NCBI GenBank assembly: GCA_015680905.1
Contig: CM027381.1
Location: 21,367,501 to 21,431,500, forward strand
Source of the DNA: Coptis chinensis
Taxonomy: Eukaryota > Streptophyta > Magnoliopsida > Ranunculales > Ranunculaceae
DNA length: 64,000 nucleotides
Direction of reading: 5' to 3'
Shown here: piece after piece, positions 31,837-44,083 of the stretch
How positions within the stretch are numbered: position 1 is the first letter of the stretch
How the letters are laid out: every line of letters starts with the position of its first letter
Notes under the pieces: model-generated
The model's database searches: none
The model's input: the letters and a program-made list of their open reading frames with translations, nothing else
What the model was told of the DNA's origin: nothing
Program-made: the position numbers and the translations under genes

Positions 31837-33472
31837 ATGTTCCTAAATTTCACGCGATTCAATGGTATTTTTCCTACCCTCTTTATTTAAAATGCTTTGA
31901 GGACAAAGCATGTTTCTTGTTTGGGAGGGGGCATAGAAACACGTGTAATTAAGGCATCTGTTAGGATATAGATAGAGATAATATGCATTTGTTTTCTAGT
32001 TAAAATTTCAAAAATTCAAAAATATAAATAAATAAGTTCATGCTATACACTTAGGAATATTGGTATTGTTTTCTTTCTCTATGCTCTTAATAATCTAGAA
32101 GTCTCACGTAGATTTTGCATTAGAATAATTTTTAGAAACTTAGGTTAATATATAGGTAATAATCTTTGCATCTATCTATAAATATATTACATGAGTATCG
32201 ATGATTGTTAGCGATAAGTTTTCAAATCTAGGCTAGAGTACTTATTCTACAAATCCTGTGAGAATATAGCCTAAAGCCTTATATGAGCGAAACATTTGAG
32301 AAATGACACAAGGGAGAAGTAAAATCCGGATAGAAAAATCACACGTCCACTTGCTTGATCACTATGCCATATCCTAAGCGAGAATTTAGGCCCTCTTTGG
32401 ATCGATATAGCCAGAAATTCAAACCTATGAATTATTTTTAGCTAGTCACCCCTCTGAGCCTTTCTTTAGCCTTTCATAAACCACAAATCCTTTACCCTGT
32501 TACAAAACAAAACAAAATAAAAAAAAAAATTCAACCTACCCAATTTAGATAAGTCTGAAAATAGAATGAGGAAGAAAGAAGAAGAGAAAAACTTGTGTAA
32601 ACAAAAGTTAATTAATTGCTTCAGAAAATAAAGAAAAGAAGTTTCCATCCAAAGAAAAGAAAAATAGAAATAGAAATAAAATAAAAACTCCAAAAATAGA
32701 ATAAAAGGGAGTCAAAAGCCAAAGAAAAAAAAATATGGCTAAGGATGGAAACAAAGTATAGAAGAAAAAGAAAATAACAAGGTTTTCTCTAAGTTACATA
32801 ATATGAAGACTCTATTATCTCAGACTTGTCCTTTTTGAATATTCATTTCTTTCCTTCTTAAACCATCTCATAATCCCCGCAACACCTAATAAAGACCTCT
32901 AGCTCAATTAGGAATAGGTTAGTGTGATAGTAAGTGGCAGATGTGTTTGATCGACTCCGGCTTCCTTGTTGTCATTGAGATTGTAAGGTAAAGTGTGCCC
33001 ACTGCACACTGGAGTAGCGGAACTTGAGTGGAAAAATTAGAGTGTTGTATCTTGACTATTATTGTGAGAACCTACTTAAGGATGCTATCCCGAGTTTTAG
33101 AAACAAACCTGCTAGGCATTTCATAGTATTACTCATAGTATTCATATTTGTATCATAGATGATTGATTATTATGCATATATTAGCTTAGGTTTTTGACTT
33201 GGTTATTCTTATTCATTTGCTAGTGAGATGTATAGGTAGTCGATTTAGAGCATGAATAAGGAAACAATAGTTTTATTTCTTAGTCATTGTAGTATAGATG
33301 AACTTTGTGAGTACCTTCACTGGAAATTCTCACGAGGCTATAAGTCATCCACGAGGGAATTTCTAGTGGTTTAAGGCCTTGTTGCATATGGTCAATGCAA
33401 TCACACTCAGCGAAACGAGAGTAGTTAGAACTCAATTTTTTGGTCACTTATTCTAATTTCTCATCTTTGCTT
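31837..33472 (+). other. 3' tail of unit 2
   Basis: No gene. PPT-like module at 31899-31931 (GAGGACAAAGC...TTTGGGAGGGGGC), conserved block 32230-32420, A-rich stretch 32510-32770, ACCTAATAAAGACCTCTAGC block 32884-33030, and the four-hairpin element at 33307-33400, whose third stem is weakened by base changes in this copy. Confidence 0.65.
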
Positions 33473-33503
33473 GAGGACAAGCAAAATGCTGTTTGGGGTG
33501 GTT
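33473..33503 (+). promoter_or_regulatory. polypurine tract, unit 2
   Basis: GAGGACAAGCAAAATGCTG then TTTGGGGTGGT, next to LTR c. Confidence 0.8.
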
Positions 33504-35139
33504 TGATAAGAGCCCCAAAAACTGTAGTTTTAACCCCGTGAATAGCAGTATACTATTAGACCCAATTATGTGAGTAATAATTAAGAGTTAACACCGACAC
33601 GTGTTTTTATGCATTTCAGGCTTCAAAGTCCATTATGTGCAGAAATGTGCCACTTTAGCAAGATAAAGGAGCAAAGGTCGGTTACTAAGGAGTTCCGTGA
33701 TTAAAGGCCAAGATTCAAGAAGATAAAGCCTTTCTAAAGCCCGATCAAAAGCTGAAAAGTCGACGCGGGCAGAAACAGCACACAAGTTAGTAGAACTTCC
33801 GAAGGCCGTATCTTTGGACTCAGACCTCGGAATAGGGATTACCTTATGTCAAAACGACCGGCTCGGAAAGAGCTGTCCAATGGTATAAGCCTTGAGCCAA
33901 TAAGAAGAGCAAAAGGGGACGAAAAGTCTATTGAAGCCAACTGCAGCTGAAGAGGCATTTTTGGACTGAAAGAATTGGGTTTTGGGCCTGATTCTCTGGC
34001 CCAAAACATGGCTCCAAGCCCATGCACGATTTTTGGATCTGAACATATAAAAACCAAAGCTTAGCTATTTGTTAAGGGTAGATAGTTAATGGCAGCTAGT
34101 TAGACCTAAAATAATAGATAATTATAGATCTAGTTTTTATTTAACTAAATTAAGTTTAGTTTATATTGAATTCTTGTTTTAGATTAAACTCTTAGAATCA
34201 TTATTCTTAATTAGTTTGATAAATAAAATAGTTATTTGTCAATTTCGATTCTTGTCATTTACAATTGTTTAGATCTAATTTCCCTTATTACGTAGATAGC
34301 TAGACTTAGATTAGTTAGATTATTAATTTAGTATTTGAATCATTATTTTATTATTCATTAGATTAATAAAATAGTGTTCTCCATAAGTTTCATTTCCATT
34401 AATTGTTTAGTTTCAATCCGTAGATTCAAGTAATTGCCATTATTAGTTTAATTCAATTATTGCATTAGTAGTTTTGAATTGGGTTTAAACAAGCAAAGTT
34501 TCAATCTTTATATCATGTCTTGTTTGAATTCCATTGGAAATGATAGCGTGATGATTCTCGGCTAAACCTCCATTGAGGGGGTTGAGAAACCTTGATGAAA
34601 GCTTGATTCCGATTATCGTAGAGTCGGCGTAATTCCTTTCCACTCTAGAAACGATTAGTTCACCATGAGAATGGGTTTAATCGTTCACATATTAGTTATG
34701 AATTGGTAGAAATGCCATGTGTAATTAGGGATTAGGAGTAACCATATTGTTCTGCGAAGCAGTTCAATTCGGATTACGACTAATTTGTCGTTAGTAGGAT
34801 TAAGTCGAGTTAAGGTGGAATCAATCCCCCTCTAACTCCTTATCATAGAATCAACGTAGCATTCCCATAGTTGTTCTGATTGTCGACTAGTTGCATCTTG
34901 TGGGTAGTTGCATCACAGTCAAGTTGCCACTTCGTAAATCTCCCATTAGACTTTAGAGTTAAGAGCACTTATACGTAGAGAACACAGCATGCGGAAGGAC
35001 TAGGAGTGGAACGAATCATTCTACTCCACTATATCTCATAGGATTGAGAGTAGAATCTTTGATAAATATAGACACGTAAAATAGTTTTAGTTTACTTACG
35101 TTTTGAGTTTTATCGTTCATTTCGTAGGTAAACTATTCA
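33504..35139 (+). repeat. LTR c, lacking its last ~17 bp
   Basis: Family 1 LTR from TGATAAGAGCC to ...AACTATTCA. The terminal TTTTAACTTTTATCA and the PBS are missing, and the LTR is fused to the interior of the intron following ORF B. It is the 3' LTR of unit 2 and the 5' LTR of unit 3. Confidence 0.88.
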
Positions 35140-36924
35140 AAATAGTTAGTGTATGCTTATGTCCCAAGCAATTTCATTCTTGTTAACCCCATAATGGGTA
35201 GAACTCGTATAAAGTTGAGTCAGTTTTTATTTCCTATATTAGTACGTTCTAACCTTGTTTCGCAGATGTTCCTAAATTTCACGCGATTCAATGGAATTTT
35301 TCCTACCCTCTTTATTTAAAATGCTTTGAGGACAAAGCATGTTTCTTGTTTGGGGGGGGGGCATTGAAACACGTGTAATTAAGGCATCTGTTAGGATATA
35401 GATAGAGATAATATGCATTTGTTTTCTAGTTAAAATTTCAAAAATTCAAAAATATAAATAAATAAGTTCATGTTATACACTTAGGAATATTGGTATTGTT
35501 TTCCTTCTCTATACTCTTAATAATCTAGAAGTCTCACGTAGATTTTGCATTAGAATAATTTTTAGAAACTTAGGTTCATATATAGGTAATAATCTTTGCA
35601 TCTATCTATAAATATATTACATGAGTATCGATGATTGTTAGCAGTAAGTTTCTGAAATCTAGGCTAGAGTACTTATTCTACAAATCCTGTGAGAATATAG
35701 CCTAAAGCCTTATATGAGCGAAACATTTGAGAAATGACACAAGGGAGAAGTAAAATCCGGATAGAGAAATCACACGTCCACTTGCTTGATCACTATGACA
35801 TATCCTAAGCGAGAATTTAGGCCCTCTTTGGATCGATATAGCCAAAAATTTAAACCTATGAATTATTTTCCGCTAGTCGCCCCTCTGAGCTTTTCTTTAG
35901 CCTTTCATAAATCACAAATCCTTTACCCTGTTACAAAACAAAACAAAATAAAAAATTCAACCTACCCAATTTAGATAAGTCCGAAAATAGAATGAGGAAG
36001 AAAGAAGAAGAGAAAAACTTGTGTAAACAAAAGTTAGTTAATTGCTACAGAAAATAAAGAAAAGAAGTTTCCATCCAAAGAAAAGAAAAATAAAAATAGA
36101 AATAAAATAAAAACTCCAAAAATAGAATAAAAGGGAGTCAAAAGCCAAAGAAAAGAAAAAGAAAAAAAAAATATAGCTAAAGATGGAAACAAAGTATAGA
36201 AGAAAAAGAAAATAACAAGGTTTTCTCTAAGTTACATAATATGAAGACTCTATTATCTCAGGACTTGTCCTTTTGAATATTCATTTCTTTTTCCTTCTTA
36301 AACCATCTCCTAATCCCCCAACACCTAATAAAGACCTCTAGCTCAATTAGGAATATGTTAGTATGATAGTAAGTGGCAGATGTGTTTGATCGACTCCGGC
36401 TTCCTTGTTGTCATTGAGATTGTAAGGTAAAGTGTGCCCACCGCACTGCTTTGGAGTAGCCGGAACTTGAGTGGAAAAATTAGAGTGTTGTATCTTGACT
36501 ATTATTGTGAGAACCTACTTAAGGACGCTATCCCGAGTTTCAGAAACGAACCTGCTAGGCATTTCATAGTATTACTCATAGTATTTATATTTGTATCATA
36601 GATGATTGATTATTATGCATATATTAGCTTAGGTTTTTGACTTGGTTATTCTTATTCATTTGCTAGTGAGATGTATAGGTAGTTGATTTAGAGCATGAAT
36701 AAGGAAACAATAGTTTTATTTCTTAGTCGTTGTAGTATAGATGAAGTTTGTGAGTACCTTCACTGGAAACTCTCACGAGGTTATAACTCGTCCACTAGGG
36801 CCACTAGGGAATTCCTAGTGGTTTAAGGCCTTGTTGCATATGGTCAATGCAATCGCACTCAGCGAAACGAGAGTAGTTAGAACTCCATTTTTTGGTCACT
36901 TATTCTAATTTCTCATCTTTGCTT
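35140..36924 (+). other. unit 3: tail only, no genes
   Basis: Begins inside the ORF B intron. The acceptor end (CTAACCTTGTTTCGCAG, ending 35265) is kept. Then a PPT-like module at 35328-35361, the conserved tail blocks, an A-rich stretch, and the four-hairpin element at 36750-36852 with a 9-bp duplication of CCACTAGGG next to the third stem. Confidence 0.7.
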
Positions 36925-36956
36925 GAGGACAAGCAAAATGCTGTTTGGGGGTGGTT
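36925..36956 (+). promoter_or_regulatory. polypurine tract, unit 3
   Basis: GAGGACAAGCAAAATGCTG then TTTGGGGGTGGT before LTR d. Confidence 0.8.
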
Positions 36957-38537
36957 TGATAAGAGCCCAAAACTGTAGTTTTAACCCTGTAACAGTCATA
37001 CTATTAGACCAATTATGTGAGTAATAATTAAGAGTTAACACTGATTACGTGTTTTTATGTATTTCAGGCTTCAAAGTCCATTATGTGCAGAAATGTGCCA
37101 CTTTAGCAAGATAAAGGAGCAAAGGTCGGTTACTAAGGAGTTCCGTGATTAAACGACAAGATTCAAAAAGATAAAGCCTTTCTAATGCCCGATCAAAAGC
37201 TGAAAAGTCGACGCTGTGGGCGAAAAAACAAAGAAACAAGTCGAGAACTTCCGAAGGCCGTATCTTTGGACTCAGACCTCGGAAGGGGGCCTACCTTATG
37301 TCAAAACGACCGGCTCGGAAAGAGCTGTCCAATGGTATAAGTCTTGATCCAATCAAAGAAGCAGAAGTGGACGAAAAGTCTGTTGAAGCAACTGCAGCTG
37401 AATAGTCCTTTTTGGACTGAAAGTATTGGGTTTTGGGCCTGATTCTCTTGCCCAAAACATGGCTCCAAGCCCATGCACTATTTTTGGATCTGAACATATA
37501 AAAACAAAAGCTTAGCTCTTTGTTAATGGTAGATAGTTAATGGTAGCTAGTTAGACCTAAAACAATAGATAATTATAGATATAGTTTTTATTTAATTAAA
37601 TTAAGTTTAGTTTATATTCAATTCTTGTTTTAGATTAAACTCTTAGAATCATTATTCTTAATTAGTTTGATAAATAAAATAGCTATTTGTCAATTTCGAT
37701 TCTTGTCATTTACAATTGTTTAGATCTAATTTCCCTTATTACGTAGATAGCTAGACTTAGATTAGTTAGATTATTAATTTAGTATTTGAATCAATGTTTT
37801 ATTATTCATTAGATTAATAAAATAGTGATCTCCATAAGTTAGTTTCATTTTCATTAATTGTTTAGTTTCAATTCGTAGATTCAAGTAATTGTCATTATTA
37901 GTTTAATTCAATTATTGCATTAGTAGTTTTGAATTGGGTTTAAACAAGCAAAGTTTCAATCTTTATATCATGTCTTGTTTGAATTCCATTGGGAATGATA
38001 GCGTGATGATTCTCGGCTAAACCTCCATTGAGGGGGTTGAGAAACCTTGATGAAAGCTTGATTCCGATTATCGTAGAGTCGGCGTAAATTCCTTTCCACT
38101 CTAGAAACGATTAGTTCACCATGAGAATGGGTTTAATCGTTCACATACTAGTTATGAATTGGTATAAATGTCATGTGTAATTAGGGATTAGTAGTAACCA
38201 TATTGTTCTGCGAAGCAGTTCAATTCGGATTACGACGATTCGTCGTTAGTAGGATTAAGTCGAGTTAAGGTGGAATCAATCCCCCTCTAACTCCTTATCA
38301 TAGAATCAACGTAGCATTCCCATAGTTGTTCTGATAGTCGACTAGTTGCATCTTGTGGGTAGTTGCATCACAGTCAAGTTGCCACTTCGTAAATCTCTCA
38401 TTAGACTTTTAGAGTTAAGAGCACTATATTAAAGAACAACATCTTGGAAGGACTAGGAGTGGAACGAATCATTCTACTCCACTATATCTCATAGGATTGA
38501 GAGTAGAATCTTTGATAAATATAGACACGTAAAATAG
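36957..38537 (+). repeat. LTR d, 3' end missing
   Basis: Family 1 LTR ending at ACGTAAAATAG, about 75 bp short of a full copy. It is fused to tail DNA just after the PPT-like module. LTR and tail share ATAG at the junction. Confidence 0.88.
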
Positions 38538-39344
38538 AAACACGTGTAATTAAGGCATCTGTTAGGATATAGATAGATATAATATGCATTTGTTTTCTAG
38601 TTAAAATTTCAAAAATTCAAAAATATAAATAAATAAGTTCATGCTATACACTTAGGAATATTTGTATTGTTTTCCTTCTCTATGCTCTTAATAATCTAAA
38701 AGTCTCACATAGATTTTGCATTAGAATAATTTTTAGAAACTTAGGTTAATATATAGGTAATAATATTTGCATCTATCTATAAATATATTACATGAGTATC
38801 GATGATTGTTAGTAGTAAGTTTCTGAAATCTAGGCTAGAGTACTTATTCTACAAATCCTGTGAGAATATAGCCTAAAAAGCCTTATATGAGCGAAACATT
38901 TGAGAAATGACATAAGGGAGAAGTAAAATCCGGATAGAAAAATCACACGTCCACTTGCTTGATCACTATGCCATATCCTAAGAGAGAATTTAGGCCCTCT
39001 TTGGATCGATATAGCCAGAAATTCAAACCTATGAATTATTTTTCGCTAGTCGCCCCTCTGAGCCTTTCTTTAGCCTTTCATAAACCACAAATCCTTTACC
39101 CTGTTACAAAACAAAACAAATTAAAAAAAAAATCAACTTACCCAATTTAGATAAGTCTGAAAATAGAATGAGGAAGAAAGAAGAAGAGAAAAACTTGTGT
39201 AAACAAAAGATAGTTAATTGCTTCAGAAAATAAAGAAAATAAGTTTCCATCCAAAGAAAAGAAAAATAAAAATAGAAATAAAATAAAAACTCCAAAAATA
39301 GAATAAAAGGGAGTCAAAAGCCAAAGAAAAGAAAAAGAAAAAAA
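38538..39344 (+). other. unit 4: part of tail, no genes
   Basis: Tail sequence from AAACACGTGTAATTAAGGC through the conserved block into the A-rich stretch. It is cut off at about 39344 by the inverted LTR e, so it has neither hairpin element nor PPT. Confidence 0.7.
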
Positions 39345-40689
39345 CGTAAAAATGAACGATAAAACATAAAATTGATAGTTTACCTACGAAATGAACAATG
39401 GAACTCAAAACGTAAGTAAACTAAAACTTATTTACTTGTCTATATTTATCAAAGTTTCTACTCTCAATTCTATCGAAATAGAGTGGAGTAACAAATTCGT
39501 TCCACTCCTAGTTCTCTAGCATGGAATGTTTTCTAATCTAATTAATCGGGTTTAAGTCTAATGAGAGCTTTACGAAGGGTGTTCTACTACGATACAATAT
39601 GAAATTGATTATGTTGAATTTAACTACGAATGCTATGGAAATATGATTGTTTTTGAATCTAGATAAAGGATTAGAGGGGAATTGAATCCACCTCAAATCC
39701 AACTTAATAACCTAGCATAGATTCTTGTATCTCTATTCTTACGTTCTTACGGCAAGAAATTCGAGTTCTAATCCCTAGTGTTCATGGCATTTCTACCGAA
39801 TACTAACTAGCATGTGAGGTCGTCCACCCATTCTCATGGCGAATCACGACCTTCTAGAGTGGAATAGATTCTACAATACTTCTACACTATACTACTAAGT
39901 TTTCATCAAAGCTTCATCAACCCCTCTAATGGAGGTTTTTGCCTTGAGTCATCAACCCATCATTTCCCATTGAATTATAACTACACATCATATTAAAATT
40001 CTAACTTAACTAATTTAACTAACAATGTTTCAATCTACTTCAACTACGAAATGATAATCAACAAGAATTAAAATTAGATCTATAAATTGAAATGCCAAAA
40101 ATCGAAATTGATAAAAATAACTATTTTATTTATCTAATCAATCAAGAATAATGATTCAAGGACTTAATCTAAAACAAGAATTGAAAATGGAACTTAAACT
40201 TAATTACTCTACTGAAAACTAGATCTAGAATTCTATATAGTTTTAGGTCTAATTAGCTACCATTAACAAAGAGTTAAGCTTTGGTTTTTATACTTTTAGA
40301 TCCAAAAATCGTACATGGGCTTGGAGCCATGTTTTGGGCCAGAGAATCAGGCCCAAAACCCAATTCTTTCAGTCCAAAAAGGCCTCTTCAGCTTCAGTTG
40401 GCTTCAACAGACTTTTCGTCCACTTCTGCTCTTCTGATAGGATCTAGGCTTAAACCATTGGAAAGCTCTTTCCGAGCCAGTCGTTTTGACATAAGGTAGG
40501 ACCCATTCCGAGGTCTGAGTCCAAAGATACGGCCTTCGGAAGTTCTGCTGACTTGTGTCTTTTTACGCCCGTCGACTTTTCAGCTTTTGACCGGGCTTTT
40601 AGAAAGGCTTTGTCTTCTTGAATCTTGGCCTTTAATCACGGAACTCCTTAGTAACCGACCTTTGCTCCTTTATCTCGCTAAAGTGGCAC
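39345..40689 (-). repeat. LTR e, inverted partial LTR
   Basis: Reverse complement of a family 1-like LTR, visibly more diverged than a, c, d and f. In this orientation it shows GTTTTGGGCC...GGCCCAAAAC (40331-40359) and a TATA-like TTTTTATAC. It lacks about the first 115 bp of the LTR at its right end (cut at AAAGTGGCAC). A short copy of LTR end sequence (AATGAACGATAAAAC) is duplicated at its left edge. Confidence 0.75.
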
Positions 40690-40722
40690 CGCTTTTTATG
40701 TTTATCAAATGGCGCCGCTGCC
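40690..40722 (+). other. LTR 3' end remnant and tRNA-Asp primer-binding site
   Basis: TTTTATGTTTATCA is the only remainder of unit 5's own 5' LTR. TGGCGCCGCTGCC at 40710-40722 differs from the tRNA-Asp complement TGGCGCCGTTGCC at one base. Confidence 0.8.
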
Positions 40723-41235
40723 ATCTTAGTTTCACTTTCGCATTGTTTTTGTAGTACAAGTACTTTTCTTAAAGTCCCATTAAACCCACCCACCCTTGTT
40801 TGATTCATATTGTGGTTTTCCGAGTCAGCGTTGGAAAGTTCCGCAAAAATATATACAGAGCGACCGCTTCTAACCGCGCCCTAAAAAGATCAGAACATCG
40901 AGCGACCCTCCCCGTGTGTGGAGCGACCGCTAAAAACACTTGTAACTTCAAGTTACACGGAGCGACAGCTTCTATGTGAGCGCCCAGCGCCCTAAGCTAG
41001 AGTTTTCGGATTTCTACGGTTTTGATTGAATTTTGATTTTTCAAGTTTTTCAGTGTTCTAACTTGTTATATACACTGAACACGCGTAAACAAGACGCTAT
41101 TCATAAGTGAAGTAAGGACGCAATCAGGTATTCCTTTCTTCCACACCTCGCTTCTCCTGTTAGAGGTTTATACTAGTATATCAGAATAGTTTGGAGTGTT
41201 GATGCGTTTAGCTAAAATTGGTCTTAGCCTTGTGT
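40723..41235 (+). other. gag leader of unit 5 with GAGCGACC motif cluster
   Basis: No gene. 40855-40995 contains GAGCGACCGCT, GAGCGACCCTCC, GAGCGACCGCT and GAGCGACAGCT at irregular spacing in otherwise AT-rich DNA. Related clusters lie before ORF B (7540, 30600, 47330). Confidence 0.55.
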
Positions 41236-42413
41236 ATGAGATTAAGGTATGGCCGAACAAAAACACCGAACGTAATTACACAACAACGTCAACAAACAAG
41301 TCTATCTAGTATACCACCCACTACACCTCTAGCTACTATTTCACACACACCACCTGACATAATGCCCGACGAAGGAGAGACTCCTCTCTCGGACTTTTAT
41401 AAAGCCTTGAGCGATTGCCCCAAATCTTGCATCGTTCTAGCAGACCCAGTGGGGGATTTCTGAATCCCCCCAAATATTTTTAATTTGTTACCCGTTTTTC
41501 ATGGATTAGACCATGAAAAACCTTATCGGCTACATCGTAGGATTGAACAAGTCCTAACAATATTCCACCATCCTACGGTTGGCGGAACAAATTAAACTAA
41601 GGGTATTCCCTTTCACCTTAGCCGATAAGGATAAGGCTTGGTTAACCGCCAAACGCCTAATTTGTGGACTCGTGGGCTAAACTTGTTGTTGTTTATGGAA
41701 CATTTTACCCACCCCTAAAGACGGATGAGATGCTTTCCAAGATTCATTTCTTTTCGACCAAAATCCTCATGAATCATTTTCGAGGCTTGGAATCGTTTCA
41801 CCGATCTCCTTATAGAGTGTCCACATCATAACTTAGCTTAAAGACACATTAGTTTCGTGCCTTTTCAAAGGACTTCTACACCACCATAAAGAAGTTCTAG
41901 ACATAATGAATGGGGGTAGTTTCTTAAGCAAAGGAGCCTTGGAGGCTTATAAATTTTTAGAGGATCAAACTAAGTTTTAAATAACAACGGGGGTAGTGAT
42001 GATATCCACCGCTCCGCTAGTTCATCAAATCTGATTAAGGCGGGATGTTTGAAATTAAACACGATCCCGAAGCTTAAAACTCTAATCGAATCACTCACTA
42101 AAAAGGTAGAGGCCATTTACGTTCAACAAAAGCCTATCCCCGTCATGAATGTAAATTCAAATCCATGTAGTTTTGTTGGAGCCCCGAAAGCATCCCGACT
42201 TCCATCGTCCTATAGCCTATGAACAGGCTTGTTCCATTAATAGTGAACCTAACGCCCCTTGGAGACAAAATCCCAACTTCGGGTTGGAGAAATAACCAAC
42301 ACGCCACACCTCCGTGGTACAATAATCAATATGTTAGGCCAACGCGACGGTTTAACCAAGCTCCACCACGACAAGGACAGGGTTAGGGTAATTTTAATAA
42401 TTATAACAACCAA
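41236..42413 (+). pseudogene. Athila gag N-terminal pseudogene, unit 5
   Basis: The start MRLRYGRTK at 41236 was chosen by alignment with the other gags rather than the upstream in-frame ATG at 41218. The segment LSDFYKALSDCPKSCIVL is followed by a TGA at about 41461, then VFHGLDHEKPYR and several frameshifts through the capsid-like region. The zinc-knuckle region (about 42160) keeps the first cysteine, but a frameshift removes the rest. APWRQNPNF survives near 42255. Confidence 0.78.
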
Positions 42414-44072
42414 GTGCAACCTCGACAAGGTCAAGCACAAGGTCAAGGTAGTTATAATAATTATAATGCTAATAAAGGTATCGTTCCGGTAAATAATAAT
42501 TATCAAAATCCACCCATAAATAATTCACGCGAAATAGTTTCAGTCACACCACCCATGACTACTACACCCACACAACCGGATCGTCTTGACACCTTCATAC
42601 AAGTGAGCCAAAAACTTTTCCAAACCATGGCTCAATCTAACCAACAGCTTCTACAATCCATTAATAATTTAAGCCAACAGTTGGCCCAAGATAAATCCCA
42701 ACCCAATGGTGTGTTTCCAGGTCACGAAATACCTAATCCTAAAACAACAAACACAGCCTTTGAGGTAACCAATAATACTAGTAATGAATATGAAAATGTA
42801 AGTGAGCTAAAGGCCATCACCACTCTCCGTTCTGGTAGAGTGGTTGATAACAAAGTAACCATGCCTATAGTTACCCCACCAATAGCCCCTACACCTGCTA
42901 TTTTACTAGATACCGAAAAAGAAACTGAAGAGCCTACCACTATAGAGGTACCAGTTACAACACAACCTAAGAAACAGAAAGCCACGGTTAAACATCCAGG
43001 TGATACCATTGCTAAATATAGACAGAAACCACTGTTTCCACAAAAATTAGCCGTGTTAACTAGGGATACTAATTATGAGGAGATTAGGGACGTTTTCAAG
43101 AATCTAACTATAAACCTTCCCTTCCTCGAAGCTATTAAAAAGCTACCACACCATGCTAAGTTTCTTAAGGAGTTGTGTACTACTAGGCGTAAGACAAATA
43201 TACCAAAAGACGCCTTTTTAACAGAACAATTCCCAACTCTATCTGAACATAATGGAATTGTTAAGTACAAGGACCCTAGTCATCCTACTGTACAATGCAC
43301 CTTAGGAGATTCCTATACGACGACCGCGTTATTAGACCTGGGGGCTAGTGTTAACTTACTCCTGTTTTATTTGTATAGACAAATAGGCCTAGACGAAATG
43401 CAACCCACTAAAATGACATTGCAATTAGCTGATCGGTCTATTAAGTATCTTAAAGGTGTGGTCGAAAATATTCTGGTAAAAATTCAGGATTTCTACTATC
43501 CGGCTGATTTTGTCATCCTCGATCTGAGAAGTCACTTAACGACTCGTCCGATCATCTTTAGGCCCTTTTCGGCAACTGCCAATGCACTCATTAATTGCCG
43601 CGATAGTTTAATGTCCATGTCTTTTGGCCATCTTGCTGTTGAAGTCAAGGTTTTTAAAATAAAGACACAGTTACCCGATTCGCCTATGGATGGAGAGGTT
43701 AGCATGATCGAGAGCTTTGCTCGAGATTATTTCAACAACACGTTCCCTGATAATCATATGCCCAAATTTTTTTCCTTTGGAAGTTCAGACTCCAACATTT
43801 TCATCCCTACACTAGTTGATACACATATTACGGATGAGGATGAGATAGATGACTTTCTCAAAGATGTAGAGGACTATCATAGTAACGTGGATATGACCAA
43901 TCTAGATAAGGAATTCGATGAGTTTCTTAGAGGAGGTGATGATTCACCCTATCGAGAACTACTTTGTACAACATCCACCTCGACTCCCCTCCTTCCACCC
44001 TTTCAAAGGAATCTCGAGTTTGCACTCGATCCTTTTGTTTCTTCGTGCTTCATAATTTTTAAATCCACCTAA
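42414..44072 (+). CDS. gag C-terminus and aspartic protease, 552-codon open segment
   Basis: The longest open frame in the window. It begins inside gag in a Q/N-rich region, continues with VFPGHEIPNPKTTNTAFE, ITTLRSGRVVDNK and a PKKQK-containing linker, and then the protease: ALLDLGASVNLL with the catalytic Asp, TKMTLQLADRSIKYLKG, and IIFRPFSATANALINC, where the usual ILGRPF reads IFRPF. That change probably harms the fold. An acidic tail (43800-43960) follows. The frame ends at 44072 without any RT. Protease would cut Gag or Gag-Pol in the particle. The true N-terminus is upstream in the broken gag, so this is a fragment. Confidence 0.75.
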   Translation: MQPRQGQAQGQGSYNNYNANKGIVPVNNNYQNPPINNSREIVSVTPPMTTTPTQPDRLDTFIQVSQKLFQTMAQSNQQLLQSINNLSQQLAQDKSQPNGVFPGHEIPNPKTTNTAFEVTNNTSNEYENVSELKAITTLRSGRVVDNKVTMPIVTPPIAPTPAILLDTEKETEEPTTIEVPVTTQPKKQKATVKHPGDTIAKYRQKPLFPQKLAVLTRDTNYEEIRDVFKNLTINLPFLEAIKKLPHHAKFLKELCTTRRKTNIPKDAFLTEQFPTLSEHNGIVKYKDPSHPTVQCTLGDSYTTTALLDLGASVNLLLFYLYRQIGLDEMQPTKMTLQLADRSIKYLKGVVENILVKIQDFYYPADFVILDLRSHLTTRPIIFRPFSATANALINCRDSLMSMSFGHLAVEVKVFKIKTQLPDSPMDGEVSMIESFARDYFNNTFPDNHMPKFFSFGSSDSNIFIPTLVDTHITDEDEIDDFLKDVEDYHSNVDMTNLDKEFDEFLRGGDDSPYRELLCTTSTSTPLLPPFQRNLEFALDPFVSSCFIIFKST

Positions 44073-44083
44073 TAAACAAATAC

